Positions 28,770 to 41,019 of a DNA stretch of 64,000 bases are shown one piece after another. The notes beneath the pieces are model-generated. The model was not told the origin of the DNA, searched no databases, and saw only the letters and a list, made by a program, of their open reading frames with translations. Every line of letters begins with the position of its first letter. Position 1 is the stretch's first letter. Source of the DNA: Malurus cyaneus samueli. Taxonomy: Eukaryota > Chordata > Aves > Passeriformes > Maluridae. The stretch covers positions 50,793,792-50,857,791 of the forward strand of contig CM019216.1 of the NCBI GenBank assembly GCA_009741485.1, written 5' to 3'. The translations under genes were made by a program, and so were the position numbers.

Positions 28770-31480
28770 CTAGCAACCCGCAACATAAAACAAAGTAGGA
28801 CAAAACACGACAACAAAGGCAAACTTACTTGGAAAAAAAAAAAAAAAAGAAGCAACCAAACCAAGGAAAGTGCCTTGTGTCTGAAAAGGTAACCTTCTTT
28901 GGAATGCCTCAAAATAAAAAAAAAGTTTAAGGCTATAAGAGACCAAGATTTTTTGGTTTGTTTTTTTGTAATGAAGTCTACTTATTTTCTTCCTTGTTTT
29001 ATAGGATAATAATGCTGTACATGGGCTTATTTAGCAGTGGGCTACCTTCATCCAAAACATAAAACTACTAGCCCTTTGAAACAATAATAATTTCCAGGAC
29101 CTGTTTTTTTTTTCACTAAATTTTGTTAGCACAAAAGAAAATGCTTCAGCATATATAAAATATTGCACAGCTGACATAATTGAAGGTAGCTGTAAGAAAG
29201 AATAGTTTAACCCAATTCTGAAAAAGATCTGTGAACATGATACTACATGGCCAGGTAGGCAAGCAGCTAACACCTTCTTAGCTTCAGAGGGATGACTTGT
29301 GCCTCTCATGTAGGCCTAAACTTACTGGAAGAATCAGTTTTAAAGACTTAAACCCCATTACCTGCCCTTTCTACTTTTAAGAACCTGACAGCAGACAAAC
29401 AAAAGTAGGAACAGTTTTTGTGCATTCCAGTACCAAAAAACTGATCTCTCTAAATTGCACCTCCATAGACCAGTGCTCAAGGGGACACCACAATGTGAAT
29501 ACCAAATTAGATTTTATGATGATTGATTGAGGCCAAACTGCAGCACCTCAGATCAAATAACTACAAGGTATTCTTTCACTTTATCCCAGCTGCAGGGCAG
29601 AGGTAAGGTTCAGGAGCTGTGCTGAAATGTAACTGCACAAGTAACCAGGCAAAAATATATATGCTTAGCTTTCTTGGCAATACATTGTCTTCTCAATACA
29701 ATGGCTGGGCTTTGGTGGGAAAAGCAGATTTCACTCTGCTTTCAAAATTTATCCTCCTTCTACTATTCCAGATCTCAAGAAAAACCTATGTTGCTTATGC
29801 TCAGTCTAACACAAAAAGATTTTTTCAGCCATATTCTGTAGTTATATTCAAGTTTAGGCCTCAGATCCAATTTTAGTGAAGAACTGAAAGACTGAAGATT
29901 AAAATGTAATATTATCAATGCAGACATAATTATTAAGGAAGTTTTGTCAAAAGAATATAATCAGAAATAATAATGTAGGTAAAGAATCTGTATTTTTTAC
30001 AAAGATTCTGCATATTTTTTAGCAGAGTGCTCTGATATTTACCATTTAGGTTAGGATTTTTATTGTCAGTGACCACAATGCAAAGACACTTCACATTAAA
30101 TCATGAAAATCCAACCCCCAAGCTCGTAAGTTTCTAGTTTCTTTTCACTTGCATGTTCAGCCCCAGTAAGGGTTTGGTGCTGCACGTCTATTTCCTAACC
30201 CTGTGGATAAGCCTGCATGCAGTTTGAACATTTGAACCTCTCCCCTTCTGGCAACTCAGAAGGTATTGTCACAGGACCACTTTTCATCCTGAACTAACAA
30301 ATGAGACATTAAATATGTCCCCCTAAAGTTTGTATTTCCTGAGTGAAGTAAAATCTTATGCCAAAGGCATTCTTTTATACAACTGAAGCTCGTAACAATC
30401 ATGTCATTATTTTAAGACCTGTCTTGGCTTGACACAAGGCACATTTCTTGGACTTGATCAAAGCAGTTATGCAATGCACACTTTCAGTGCTTTAGTAAGT
30501 TATACACAAGCAAAGTTTCAATAGTGATCAAAAGCTGCGAAAAGCTGTAAAACATTAGTTGGGTTACTGCAATCCACACATCTTATTACTGGATGAAAAC
30601 AATGATTTTTTTAAAAAATAGGTTTTGTGACAAAGGGAATTATTTATAGCCCCATCTGGATGAATAAAACTAAGACAGCAGTAGGATTTTCTAAATCTTC
30701 AGTTATTAGCTTAAGTTATTACCCACAAGTTAAATGATTCTGATGATAACTACAGACAGTCTCTGATAAAATAATTGAGATTTGCAACCTATATGAAAAT
30801 TCTTATAATAAAAACCTCTACTTAAGCACTACACCATGACCATACTGTTCAAAGCTCTTTGCTGTTGCTCATCTTCAATGAAAAGCAACCTTAAAGACAT
30901 GAAATTTACTTCCATTTGAAAAGGAAAAAAAAAGCAAGTATTTAGAGTTATCCAAACTTTCCCGTTGAATATCTGATCTTGGCATGATTTCTCAATGCTC
31001 CTAAAACCAGTGTCAAAAACAGAATTAGTTTTCTATGCCTACTGCTTGCCCCTTACAAACTCCATTTATTCAGCTAATGTATTTGATGAAGGTTGACTAA
31101 ACTGGCAAAAGTTAGAAACCCTGCTCAACCGAAGATGCAAACATTGGGGCGCAATATACAAAAATCCATTTAGTATTATGATTTGCACCCATGTGTTTGC
31201 TTATCTAAATAGGGCTATTATTCCCAGTTGCCACCTTGAAAACATTTAGCAGAAATACACAAATTTACGTTCAACGTTCAAGCTGAGGGCTGGTTGTAGT
31301 TTTTTTGCATTTGTTTGGTTTTTAAATTCAGAAACTAGAATGATAACATGCAACATTTCCAAGCTGGTTTTCCCCATGCACTTCATGCACTGTGACCGCA
31401 ACAGCCTGCAAGTGACCTCCCATCCCATGCAGCCTGGCAGCCCATGAGAATGGAGAGTATTTTTTGCATTATATACAAAC
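28770..31480 (-). other. EPB41L2 intron carrying splicing elements
   Basis: About 2.7 kb, AT-rich. The end nearest the 63-nt exon holds four UGCAUG motifs (separate entry). An A run sits at about 28832-28848. Confidence 0.75.
31347..31431 (-). promoter_or_regulatory. Cluster of four UGCAUG motifs (RBFOX splicing enhancer)
   Basis: CATGCA on the plus strand at 31347-31352, 31375-31380, 31384-31389 and 31426-31431, each UGCAUG in the pre-mRNA, 50 to 134 nt below the donor of the 63-nt SAB exon. UGCAUG is the RBFOX family binding site, and binding downstream of an exon promotes its inclusion. In the paralogue 4.1R (EPB41), UGCAUG repeats below the homologous exon 16 drive its inclusion through Fox-2. 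The motifs here are seen directly; the function is inferred by homology. Confidence 0.75.
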
Positions 31481-31543
31481 CTCCAACATTAAATTGCTAT
31501 GTCTGACATAAATATTTTCCCCGTCTACTCTCAAGGAACTGAT
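31481..31543 (-). CDS. EPB41L2 spectrin-actin-binding domain exon 1 (63 nt, probably alternative)
   Basis: Encodes 21 residues, starting ISSLRVDGEN and ending NIYVRHSNLMLE, phase 0 at both ends. It corresponds to the 21-residue exon 16 of 4.1R, which is needed for high-affinity spectrin-actin binding and is differentiation-regulated there. Acceptor AAATTCACAG, donor GAG|GTTTGT (non-optimal, as expected for a regulated exon). Skipping it keeps the frame. An ambiguous base (N) lies 11 nt upstream in the acceptor region at 31554. Confidence 0.95.
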
Positions 31544-33710
31544 CTGTGAATTTNAAATAAAACAAAAAGAACATAAAATGGACCACCAAGTAAATAAAAA
31601 AGGACCCTTACAATCAGACAGTTAAATAAAAGAAATAAAATGGTAAGGTGAAAAGGCACTATTCAGACAAAATCCACAAAAAATTTGGGATGCTAACAAG
31701 GCAGGCAGCCACAGCCAGGTTCAATTGCAAAAGAACAACCAAGCACCTTCTGCTGTGCTTCCTCCTCTTCGTATTCCACCTATGTGAGCGCAGGACAAAT
31801 CACCGAGAAAAGGAAGTGTTAACATTGGTTTACAGACTAACACAGAGGCTTCATCTCTTTGTAAATGCTGCAAAGCGTGCTGGGTTTTACAGACCTTTAC
31901 TCTTTCGGCCCCAGATGTTGCAATTAAGCGACTTGGGTCTTCTTGCACCTACATTGTTGTAGAATGGCTGAAGTAATTTTTGGCATAAGTGGCATGAAAA
32001 ATGGACGTTTCACACTGTGTCCCTTTCTTGCTGTACTTTTTATTGTTTCCCAGGTGAAAATTTAAGAATGAGTAACGAAGAAAAATGATATGCATAATTT
32101 CTATGGTAAGCGACTTAAATTCTGCAACGAGTTGATGGAAAATGGAATCTAATCCAGGAGTTCTTTTGGGAAAAGAGGCCAGGGTTCAAGTCAAACACTT
32201 AAACACTGTATCTATAAACTATCTTAAATTTTAGGAATGTTGTTGTCTTGGGCTGAGCTATTGGCACACACATAACCCCCTTTTTTACATTAATATATTC
32301 ATTCTTAAACTGCAGTGCATTCTGTTGGAAGTGATAGCTAATCTTTGTAATCTTATCTCCAAGTATTCTGAATGCCTTAAGGAACAGTGTTCCTTAAAAA
32401 GCAAACCTCTTTCCAGTTGTCTTTCCAGAAGTACAAATATCAACTGGAAATCTTAGGAAAAGATGCATTTAAAAGTCAACACTGTAAAAGTTCATAAATT
32501 TGAAGAGGGATTTACTGCTCCTTTTGTTGCATTTTGGATTCTGTGTAAATGCACATATGATGTGGTACGTATTGCATTTTTATTAATTTCTGACTTATCT
32601 GGAGTTCTATTTTCTGTAACTATGTTACAAATTATGGATTGAGTTAGGCTACAGAAAAATAGAGAAAAATCTTTCAAGTCATGTTTTTCATTAATTTAAA
32701 CTTAGACTGGTATTGGAATAACATAATATTTTGCATGTCTTTAATACATACATCAGTTTAGCAAACTTTGTTAAATATAACATTAAACAGATCCTGCTCC
32801 TTTTGATTCTATAATAATTGATTTAATATTTTCTTTGAGGATCAAAATAAAAGATGTTTTTCTAGTGGTATTGCCGTAACATGTGCATCAGACATAAGGA
32901 AAGGAGGCATTTCGTCAGCCACTCTAGATGATCAGAGCAACATACTAGTGTGACTGAGGCTTCTATACAGCAATTTTAGTAGTGTATTCCAAATAATGTT
33001 CAGACTTCAATGAGGCAGTCTGACACAACCTGCAGCTAACGAATGAGATCAGTCTCAACTGCTGCTAGAGATTAACCAAAGTATGTAAAAAAAAGAAAAA
33101 GTGCTTTGGACAGACTCAACTTTGCACACACCCTTGTAGAGCTGAAACAATTGAAATCTGGAATAACAAAACACTGATTTTAAAGTATTCACAGTTTTCC
33201 GAATTCAGCTTTTAGGAATTTAATTTTTCAGATCTAAACAGATCTTCAGAGATGTGCATTCCAGTCAATGCATGCAGGAGACAAGCATTTTAAAACCAAT
33301 TGACAGAGCAAATGGAACTTGCAAAGAGTGTCAAATTACATCTATCGTTACACAGAGCACTTTCAGTATTCAGATTTATGTGCTCACTAACACTTTGAAC
33401 TACAACGCAAGTCCACCTGCAGCTCAGTATCTGTGGAATTCAATGAAATTATGCATGCTATAGGAAATTAGGCAGAAAAATCATGATGTATCTATTGACT
33501 AAAAACCTCACAATGCCATTTTTTCACAAATGAGAAATGCTAAAAAGATACAGATATGCACATGTGCGTTTGCGTATTTATATATATATTTACAAGCATG
33601 TACACAGACACACCTCTAAACCAGGAAGTGTGCAAAACTGAGTAAGCCTTATGAGAATAAGCATAAATGCAATGTGCAAGTGTCAACACTTAAGCAGCAA
33701 AATTACACAC
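31544..33710 (-). other. EPB41L2 intron
   Basis: About 2.2 kb. A possible 18-codon frame with weak splice signals near 31895-31950 is listed among rejected items. One CATGCA lies at 33271-33276. Confidence 0.7.
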
Positions 33711-34343
33711 CTCCTCTTCCTCTGCTTTGTCATTCAGGTCATTGCCATTAGAGCTACTAAAGGAAGTCACCTTAGGCTCCAGGTAGCAGAGGGACAGAGC
33801 GAGAGGAAGGGAAAATGTGAGTGAAAAAGGAATAGACTGGAAAGCAGACAGAAGCAAGACAAAGATAAGGAGAAAAGAGGGGATGAAGGAGGGAGAGGTA
33901 ATAGGAATATAGTGCTGAAGGCCAGGTGGGAGGAAAGAAATGCAAACATCAGGAAGGCTAGGGAATGTAATATAGCCATCCTCATCAAGCAGCGAACGAA
34001 AACTAAAAGAAAGGCATCTGAAGAAGCTGAATGAGACGCACAACTCAGTGCTTTTGTAGTCATTTGTATGGATTCTTCCCTCAACAGCAGGGGAACCTTG
34101 ACTAGCTAGGGGTCTCATAGATTCAAAGGTATTAATTGGTGAAGCTGTTTTGGTTTTATTATGATCTGATGTTTGTTCCATGGAATTGCACTCTGAAATG
34201 TCTGGAATGGTAAGGAGGGACTCTTCAAAGGGATCTTCCTCTGAAATATCTGAAAGCATGTCCATCTCGAGGACAGGCGACAGGTTTGTGAGATGGGATG
34301 ACACAGAATGGATGGGCAGTGATGATGGGTGTATGTGAGTGAG
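33711..34343 (-). CDS. EPB41L2 large alternative exon encoding a hydrophobic hairpin (633 nt)
   Basis: One open frame of 211 residues, phase 0 at both ends, with a very strong acceptor (ten T's, then TTCAG) and donor GAG|GTGTGT. Residues 1-50 are Ser/Pro-rich then acidic (MDMLSDISEEDPFEES). Residues about 116-150 (RSLLDEDGYITFPSLP, then GLQHYIPITSP) look folded or conserved. Residues about 152-188 (33780-33890) are strongly hydrophobic, two segments split at about SAFQSIP, so a membrane hairpin or one long span is plausible. The last 20 residues are Ser/Asn-rich then acidic. It inserts in the U2 region between the FERM/FA module and the SAB domain. An internal 3' splice site at 33777 could yield a 22-residue soluble version. 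Paralogues may carry a related large exon; I cannot verify that here. Confidence 0.75.
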
Positions 34344-35910
34344 CTGAAAAAAAAAATTCTGTGCACAGTGGAAAATGAAAGCACAACAAAAATGCAAGTT
34401 TGAAAAGGCACATGAAGAGGGGGAAAAAAGAGAAATTATTAGTTAGTGAAAACTTTTACTTAGAAGAAGGGATAGCTTTACTAATGCAATAGAAATAAAA
34501 ATATAAATCCCGTTGTGTTTTACAAGCAGCCAACTTGTTTACTTCTGTGGATTATGAAAGGAACCCATTACGAATGTTTTGTTCACAGGCTGTAAAGAAC
34601 TGTGCACTTTTGAACTGTAATAGTCACTTAAAACAGATGGAAGCAGACAAGACATTCAAAGCTTTGGCAGAAAGGTCAGAGGACAGTGCAGCACACGAAC
34701 GACAAGCCAGCACTTTGATTCTTGGGTTTATAACTGCTTTCTCTTAAGACTTAAAGATAGCCAGAAAGGAAAAGAAGCATCTGCACTAGGGTGAAAAAAA
34801 CAGCTGATCACAGGATAAGCATGTGTAACAAAACCTTACTGAACAGCTTCCTGCAACAGCTCCCCAAAATACTGCCTCCCAGCACTGTTTCGGTTAAAAT
34901 ATTGAAAGATGCACCACTTTGAAAACAAGAAACTATCACCATTTCACCAAGTCCAAAGGCTTGGTAAAATATTAATTTATTTTGCCATTTTTCTCCCATA
35001 AAGAAACTGTGTGAGCCTTTTTTCTCATCTAAATCAAAATTATTTCAACCTGCCAGCAAACAAAAAAAAAAAAAAAAAAGCAACTGTGGTATTTGTTCTC
35101 TTCCTACACTTAAATGCAGCAGGAACATAAGAATTGCACGGAGAAACTCAGCAGTCTCACTAAGAATAAAATGAGTAGCTAACTTGCAAGAATGTTTGAG
35201 GACAAAATTACTCATTAAATATTAAAATAAGTTCTGGAAAATTGCTGAAATAGGAATGATCTCTGAAAGAAAGAACAGCATATTTTAGCTGGCACTTTGG
35301 GAGGTAATTTTTACATCAAATCATACAAAATGTAAATTAAACTTTTTTACCTATTCTCCCAGTAGCTCAAACAAACGAGACAAGCAAATGGTTGCAACAG
35401 GAACAGATCACAGTACTTAACTTTTCACAGAAGTCTATACCTCAGTCAACACACAAGTTTTTAAAGGATGAAATAATTCTGCAATGGCTACTAAAACAAA
35501 ATTATTACCTATGGTAATTAAACTCAATCATAATATACCCAACTTAGCAAAATGTACACAACCATGGGATATTAGCATTTTTATTCAAGCCTAAACAAAC
35601 TAAGGAAGTGAATAAAACATAATTTACCCTTTGAAACATTTTTTTTCAAGAACTCATGAAAGCTTACTGACAATTTATATTATATTTATAGCAATAAAGG
35701 AAACTCTAGGTCAGTGCCATTTAGAAGTTTGTATTCTCTTTTGCTTACATACACTTACATTAAGTTAAACACACAGAAAGCACTTGGCAATTTTGCCTGA
35801 ATATTTTAATAAAACATTCTGTATGATATTCAGAACTGATAAGCACCAAATAACCACAGATGGACACACACCACATGAACAAGTTATTTTGGTGTGAAAG
35901 TCAGACATAC
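34344..35910 (-). other. EPB41L2 intron
   Basis: About 1.6 kb with an A run at 35062-35079. No exon seen. Confidence 0.75.
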
Positions 35911-36092
35911 CTTTCCATCCTGAGTCAATTCTAATTGCGGAGTTTTGAGAGGGCTTTCATCTTCTTCTCTGCCACCTTCTTTTAACTTGGCCTGACCAGC
36001 AGCTTCAAGATCAATGATTTTATCTCCAGCAGCCTGCCCTCCCGCAGCAGAGAAGTCTCTTAGAAGACTTTGGTCTGAAATACCCATGGGAG
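35911..36092 (-). CDS. EPB41L2 U2 exon (182 nt)
   Basis: Two bases completing an Ala codon, then 60 residues from PMGISDQSLLRDF to LKTPQLELTQDGK. The start (APMGISDQSL) matches the 4.1G residues that follow SRSLDG. The middle, with acidic and Gly/Ala-rich sequence, diverges from the mammalian protein, as expected of the unique U2 region. Acceptor TCTAATAG, donor AAG|GTATGT, ending phase 0. It joins the 63-nt SAB exon, or optionally the 633-nt exon. Confidence 0.93.
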
Positions 36093-37091
36093 CTATTAGA
36101 GAATAAAATAATTTGTTTCATTTGGGTAAGCTGAAACATTTTGGTTTAAAATCTTAAGAAAAGCATTTTATGATGGTATCAACAATGATCAAAACAGGCT
36201 AGTTACTGAGCAATACAGTATTTTTCAGCTTCTTGGTTTTACAAAAGGTCTGTGGTTTCCACTGCACTGCTTTGAACAGCAATGCACCCTTGTCATAAAA
36301 CTTGCACTTATTAAGTATGGAAAAAACCCTCACAGTATCAGACTAGTATTTATCAACTTCTTGATTAGTCATGGAAGATAAATGGAAGGTATTGTTCTTT
36401 CAGCTGTGCAAATCACCATTAAAAAAAAGGGAAATATGAAAGTATTTTGTGGAAATCGATTATTTGAGAGGACTACTTTAATGCAATCTAGAAATAGCAA
36501 TGCATATAATTGTCACAGTACTTTTCACTGGAACCTGAGCAAAGTTGCACAAACAGATCAGTGAAAATAAGAAGCAAAGACAAGTAATGACAAAAAAACT
36601 TTGGCTGTTCAAAGCCAACATAAAAATTTTTAACTAAATACTGAAGTACTGAATAAATATACTAGGACATCAATATACTGAACAAAATGATAGACAACTG
36701 TAAGAAACAACTGGTTCTGCCTTTTCTATTTAGAAATGCTCAGGCCAACCCAGATCCCAAAAGATATCACTGACCAAACAATTTTATGAAAAGCCTAGAG
36801 TGTGTGCCTATCCCTTATAAAAGGTATGAGCAGTGTACACAGATGCTACATACACAATATAGAATTCTCCGTATATTCATAGCAGTGCCATACCATTTAG
36901 CCAGTGCCTGAACTTACTGTTTAGGTCACCTAACACTGACAAGTATCTAAAGTGGCTTTAGAAACTGAAATGGATAAAATTGTCAAATGACGTTCAGGTC
37001 ATCCATAATGTTAACATTTCTAAATGTTAAGTCAGATCAGAGTGACAACACAATGTAATCACAACACTGAAAAATACGTGAAATTTCATAC
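36093..37091 (-). other. EPB41L2 intron
   Basis: About 1 kb of AT-rich intron, with nothing else recognised. Confidence 0.8.
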
Positions 37092-37264
37092 CTCCATCAA
37101 GGCTTCTGGAAACACGTTTGCTGGAAGTGCGTTCGAAGTACGGAGCTGGTCTGTCTATGAGGTTGCTGGCCTGTCGTGTCTGAGCCTGCGTACGGCCGCT
37201 GTAGCGGAACTTGGAACCCAAGGTCAGAAACTTTGTTTTTGGAGGCTGTTCTGGGGATACAAGT
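37092..37264 (-). CDS. EPB41L2 end of FERM plus FERM-adjacent (FA) exon (173 nt)
   Basis: One base completing an Arg codon, 57 residues, then one base. It starts [19 protein letters not shown], with [16 protein letters not shown], and ends [12 protein letters not shown]. This is the FA region, which is typically regulated by phosphorylation, and several basic-Ser motifs (KRVSRS, TRQAS) are present. Sequence identity to 4.1G is very high. Acceptor TTTTTTAG, donor GGAG|GTATGA. Confidence 0.96.
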
Positions 37265-37984
37265 CTAAAAAATTAAATGTGAGGAACGTCAGTTTAAAAG
37301 GCTTTATTTGAAGCTCCTTGTTGTACTTCAGCTTCAGTTCAGAGTGCATAATTTGTGCTCTCCAAGGAAGGATTTTACTGTAAGCTCTCCAAAGACTTAA
37401 TGCATGTTATTTACTGTTTGCAGTTAGAGTTGAGGTGATGCTGATAACCATCACATTTTTCTACTCTATGACTAAGCATCTGGTACTCCTATCTTTTGGT
37501 TTTATCTTGGTTAAATTTTAATTTTTTGTAGAAAGCTGAAGCCATTATAGGTCCATATAGAATACTTCTCAGATCTCTCCTTAGAATGTTACTTATAGTA
37601 AAAAGTATAAATTCCACTTCCTTTCCTTCCACCTATATTCTGAGGTACCAATACTGTAGCTGCTGCTCCTCAAAATTAGGGAATGGTGTCTCAAAGCTGT
37701 ATAGAAGCAAGTATCAGGTGAATGGAGATGGCTGGAGAGTTGTTAACCAAGAGCAACAAGTTGAACAGCCTACATTCAGACTCTAGTTTTCTTACAATGT
37801 TATTTATAAGTTTATGTGGGTTGATGGTAGCTAGATATAAGGAGTAGTGGGAAGAGGCTTATTGTGAAAAGTGTGAAAAAGAGAGTCAGTTACATGTACT
37901 GGCAATGCTGGGTATGTATGTTTGTACCATAAGTGTTGGAGTTATTGTCAGAAAGTCCAGGTACCAATGTGGCAGAATTTGCTG

Positions 37985-38100
37985 TGAGGGATTCCGTTTT
38001 CTTCACAGAAAGAGCGGCTGGGCATTGGAATGGGCTGCCCAGGCAGATGGTGGAGTCACTGTCCCTAGAGATATTTTAAAAAAACATTATACAGAAAGAG
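37985..38100. mobile_element. CR1-type LINE fragment
   Basis: Contains sequence typical of bird CR1 copies on the plus strand: TTCACAGAAAGAGCGG, GGAATGGGCTGCCCAGG, GGTGGAGTCACTGTCCC. Only about 100 bases resemble the family, so it is a short degraded piece. The class is called from memory of bird genomes, not from a search. Confidence 0.6.
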
Positions 38101-38179
38101 AGTAGGCCATGATGGGTGAGACTGTATTTGCAGCATTAATTTTCAGATGAGGGCTGGGGTCAGTTCATCATACACATCA

Positions 38180-38880
38180 GACACATCAATGTCTCTGACA
38201 CTCCTTTCCTCTTAAGAGGCAGGAATCCTTACACCCTTCCTCCAGCAAAAGGTCCCTCCAAAGGGAGTCAGTCCTCCATGAAATTCCCAATATGAGTCCT
38301 TCTTCACAAACAATTGCAGCGTAAGTCCCTTCCACAGGGTGCAGCTCTTCAGGAACAGGGTGCTTCAGCAGGGGTGCCCCACAGGGTAAAAAGTGCTGCC
38401 AGTAAACCTTCTTCAGTGTCACAGCCTCCTTCAGGCATGTCCCTGCTCCAGCATGGGGTCCTCCAGGGGCTGCAGGTGGATCTCTGCTCCCCCATGGACC
38501 TCACGTGCTGCAGGGACACATCAGCCTCACCATGGTCTGTACCAGGGGCTGCAGGGGAATCTCTGCCCTGGCACCTGGAGCACTTCCCCCTCCTTCATTG
38601 TCCTGGGTGTCAGCAGCATCATTTCTCTCACATATTCTCACTGCTTTCCCTGACTGCCACTGCTGTAGCACAGTAATTGTCTCCTCTTCTTAAATATATC
38701 ATCCCAGAGGTGCTACCACTGTCGCTGCTGGGCTCAGCCTTGACTAGCAGTGGGACCATTTTGGATCCATCTGGTACTGGCCCCATCAGACACAAGGGAG
38801 GCTTCTGACATTTCTTAGAGACACCACTACCCCTGTACCCTCCCTACTACCAAAACCTTGCATGCAAACACAATGCAGGC
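38180..38880. mobile_element. Bird interspersed repeat, LTR-like remnant
   Basis: GC-richer segment with phrases I know from many bird assemblies, such as GGGGCTGCAGGTGGATCTC, GGAATCTCTGCC, ATCCCAGAGGTGCTACCAC and CCAAAACCTTGCATGC, ending near CACAATGCA. I believe it is a solo LTR from an endogenous retrovirus-like element, but the class is uncertain. It contains only short non-viral open frames. Block C of the duplication starts inside it. Confidence 0.55.
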
Positions 38881-41019
38881 TAGGTAGAGGACTACCATTT
38901 ACCTAAGAGGGGATGTTTATGGCTTGATCATGACACTAGGCAGAGAGATCCAATCCCCCATGCCTAAGATGCAAATGCATGCACCTGAATCTTAATCTGT
39001 TCCAACATTCATAAAGAAAACAATTCAAGACAGACTAATCCACCCTTCTGCACTAAGGCCACTTATGTAATAAAATCGCAAGTATCTGGAGCTTCGCTTT
39101 CCTTGCTTCTATGAAACAGTCTTTCTCCCCATTATTTCCAAGAGAGTGCATTATGTACTAAGAGGAAGAAGGCTAAAAGGGTTTTTCCAGGGTTGCTTCT
39201 GTTTTTGATTTTCCAGTCTTGGCAAGGCCACAGCATTAACTGCCATTTTTATCTTCCACCCTGCTGAGATAAACTTCTAATCTTTTAATGTGGAAAAAAC
39301 AAGAGAACTAATTACTTCCTGATTAAGGGCATTTGAATGGATTTTGGCATTACAGGCTTAATTACACAGAATAACTGAAAACTATGCTTTTACCACTTTA
39401 AGACATTCTGGGGAGATGCTGAAGCAATCATAAAAATTTCAAAAATCATAAAGAGGAAATATAAGCAGGTTTCTGCAGTCAGTGGTTAAGATCCAGAGTT
39501 GCCAACTAAGCTTACCTCAAAATTTTAATGTAGATATATAGTCTGACTTATTTTTAAAGTAGATTGCTGCTCTTTGAAAATGGTACTGGAATCCGTTAAG
39601 TTTGAGCTGATAACAAGTGAACAGAATGCCCTTTGGTTGTCATTTTCAATACAGTTCATTATAATTTCTATAAATAACTTCATATACTGGCTAAATTTCC
39701 TATACATGATAAGAAAATGGATCTTTATGTGATTATTTGAGACAAACTGAAACATTACATAAGACAACACAAGGAATCTCACCATGTTATATAGGGCATG
39801 TTAAGAGATTTGGAAGCTAAAAATACACATCTGAACTGTATACAATTTACTGCGGCATCGTACACAAGCTCTACACATGCTCTGAATGAGCTTCAGTCTC
39901 TTGGACTGTAGCAATTGCTTTCTGCTTTTTATCTTTGAAGGAAAATAGAGCTGGCTTTATTTTGCTGTTTTTAAATCAGGATGAGAGTTTCTGAGGATTT
40001 TGTCCGATGACATCAGTGGAGTGTATGGATTTAGAGAATGGTTCAAGTATGTGTTACATAATTCTTGTTATATTGTCATTCCTGGTTAGGAAAAGCCACT
40101 TCTGATTGGAATAAAATCCAATTATTTTTGTTATGTCAGAATTTCTGTCGTAAGATTATCTCATACCTATTAGTGCTCCTGAAAGCTTTCAGACTTGCAA
40201 ATGGTAGTTTTCAGTTCAGGATTTTTGACTTCCATAGCATTTGTTTTCTCCTTATTCAAGTCTATTTTATTACTATAAAACTAGGAAATACAGCTTACCA
40301 ACGAAGCAAATCACTGCATGAATTACTTGAGGAATATTAATAAACTTATCATTGGGACCGAACTGCATACTATTTGCGGTAATAGACACCATCACCAAAG
40401 CAGACTTCAAATTTTCAAGAATGGAATGCTGGACTGTGTTAAATAAATTCTATCAACATGAAATTTTTTTTTTTCAGAATTTAAAAACAAATGCTTCTAA
40501 ATTAAGCATTTGGAGACTGTTTTATGCTGAGATTTGCCAATATCAGCATAAATTCTACCCTTGCATTCAAGAACATGCTACATTTAATGAAAATCTGAAA
40601 ACTGAAAACCATCAAGTGAGACAGTTTCAGTAATCATGTGCTTAGGCTCCTGGTCCCCAAGTTCTCTGAAGTTCTCTGTCTAGCAAGTATATTCAGTGGG
40701 TCATCTGGTCCACCCTCCCTGCTAGAGCACATGGCACAGGACTGAGACCAGACAGTTCCTGCATACCTCTTGCATGACCACTTGTTTAGTTCCATCCGCT
40801 TAGCATTCTGAAAGTTTTGATAAAGCAGTTAATTGTACTTGAGAATTACTTTAAGAATTGGTAATTTGGGGTCAATGATTGTCAGAATATCTTCTGTCTA
40901 AGAGGTTTTACTGCACAGAGCAAAGAAGGGGCATATCATCTTTACTTCCCTCCTATCCTTTAAAAGAAAGATATGAGCATACCCTGCAAAAGTGGGGGAA
41001 GGAGAGAATTCTCTCTTAC

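Larger units (their letters stand above)
37265..41019 (-). other. EPB41L2 intron with transposon fragments
   Basis: About 3.75 kb. It contains a CR1-like piece, an LTR-like repeat and the left boundary of the duplicated block at 38754. Intron ends are clear on both sides. Confidence 0.7.

Noticed and set aside
31890..31955. Minus-strand 18-codon phase-0 frame (VQEDPSRLIATSGAERVK) between an AG and a GT
   Set aside because: The acceptor lacks a real pyrimidine tract and the donor (AAAG|GTCTGT) is weak. Considered chance without transcript support.
38314..38693. Plus-strand frames up to 120 codons
   Set aside because: They lie in the bird LTR-like repeat, and the peptide is not a retroviral or host protein I recognise.
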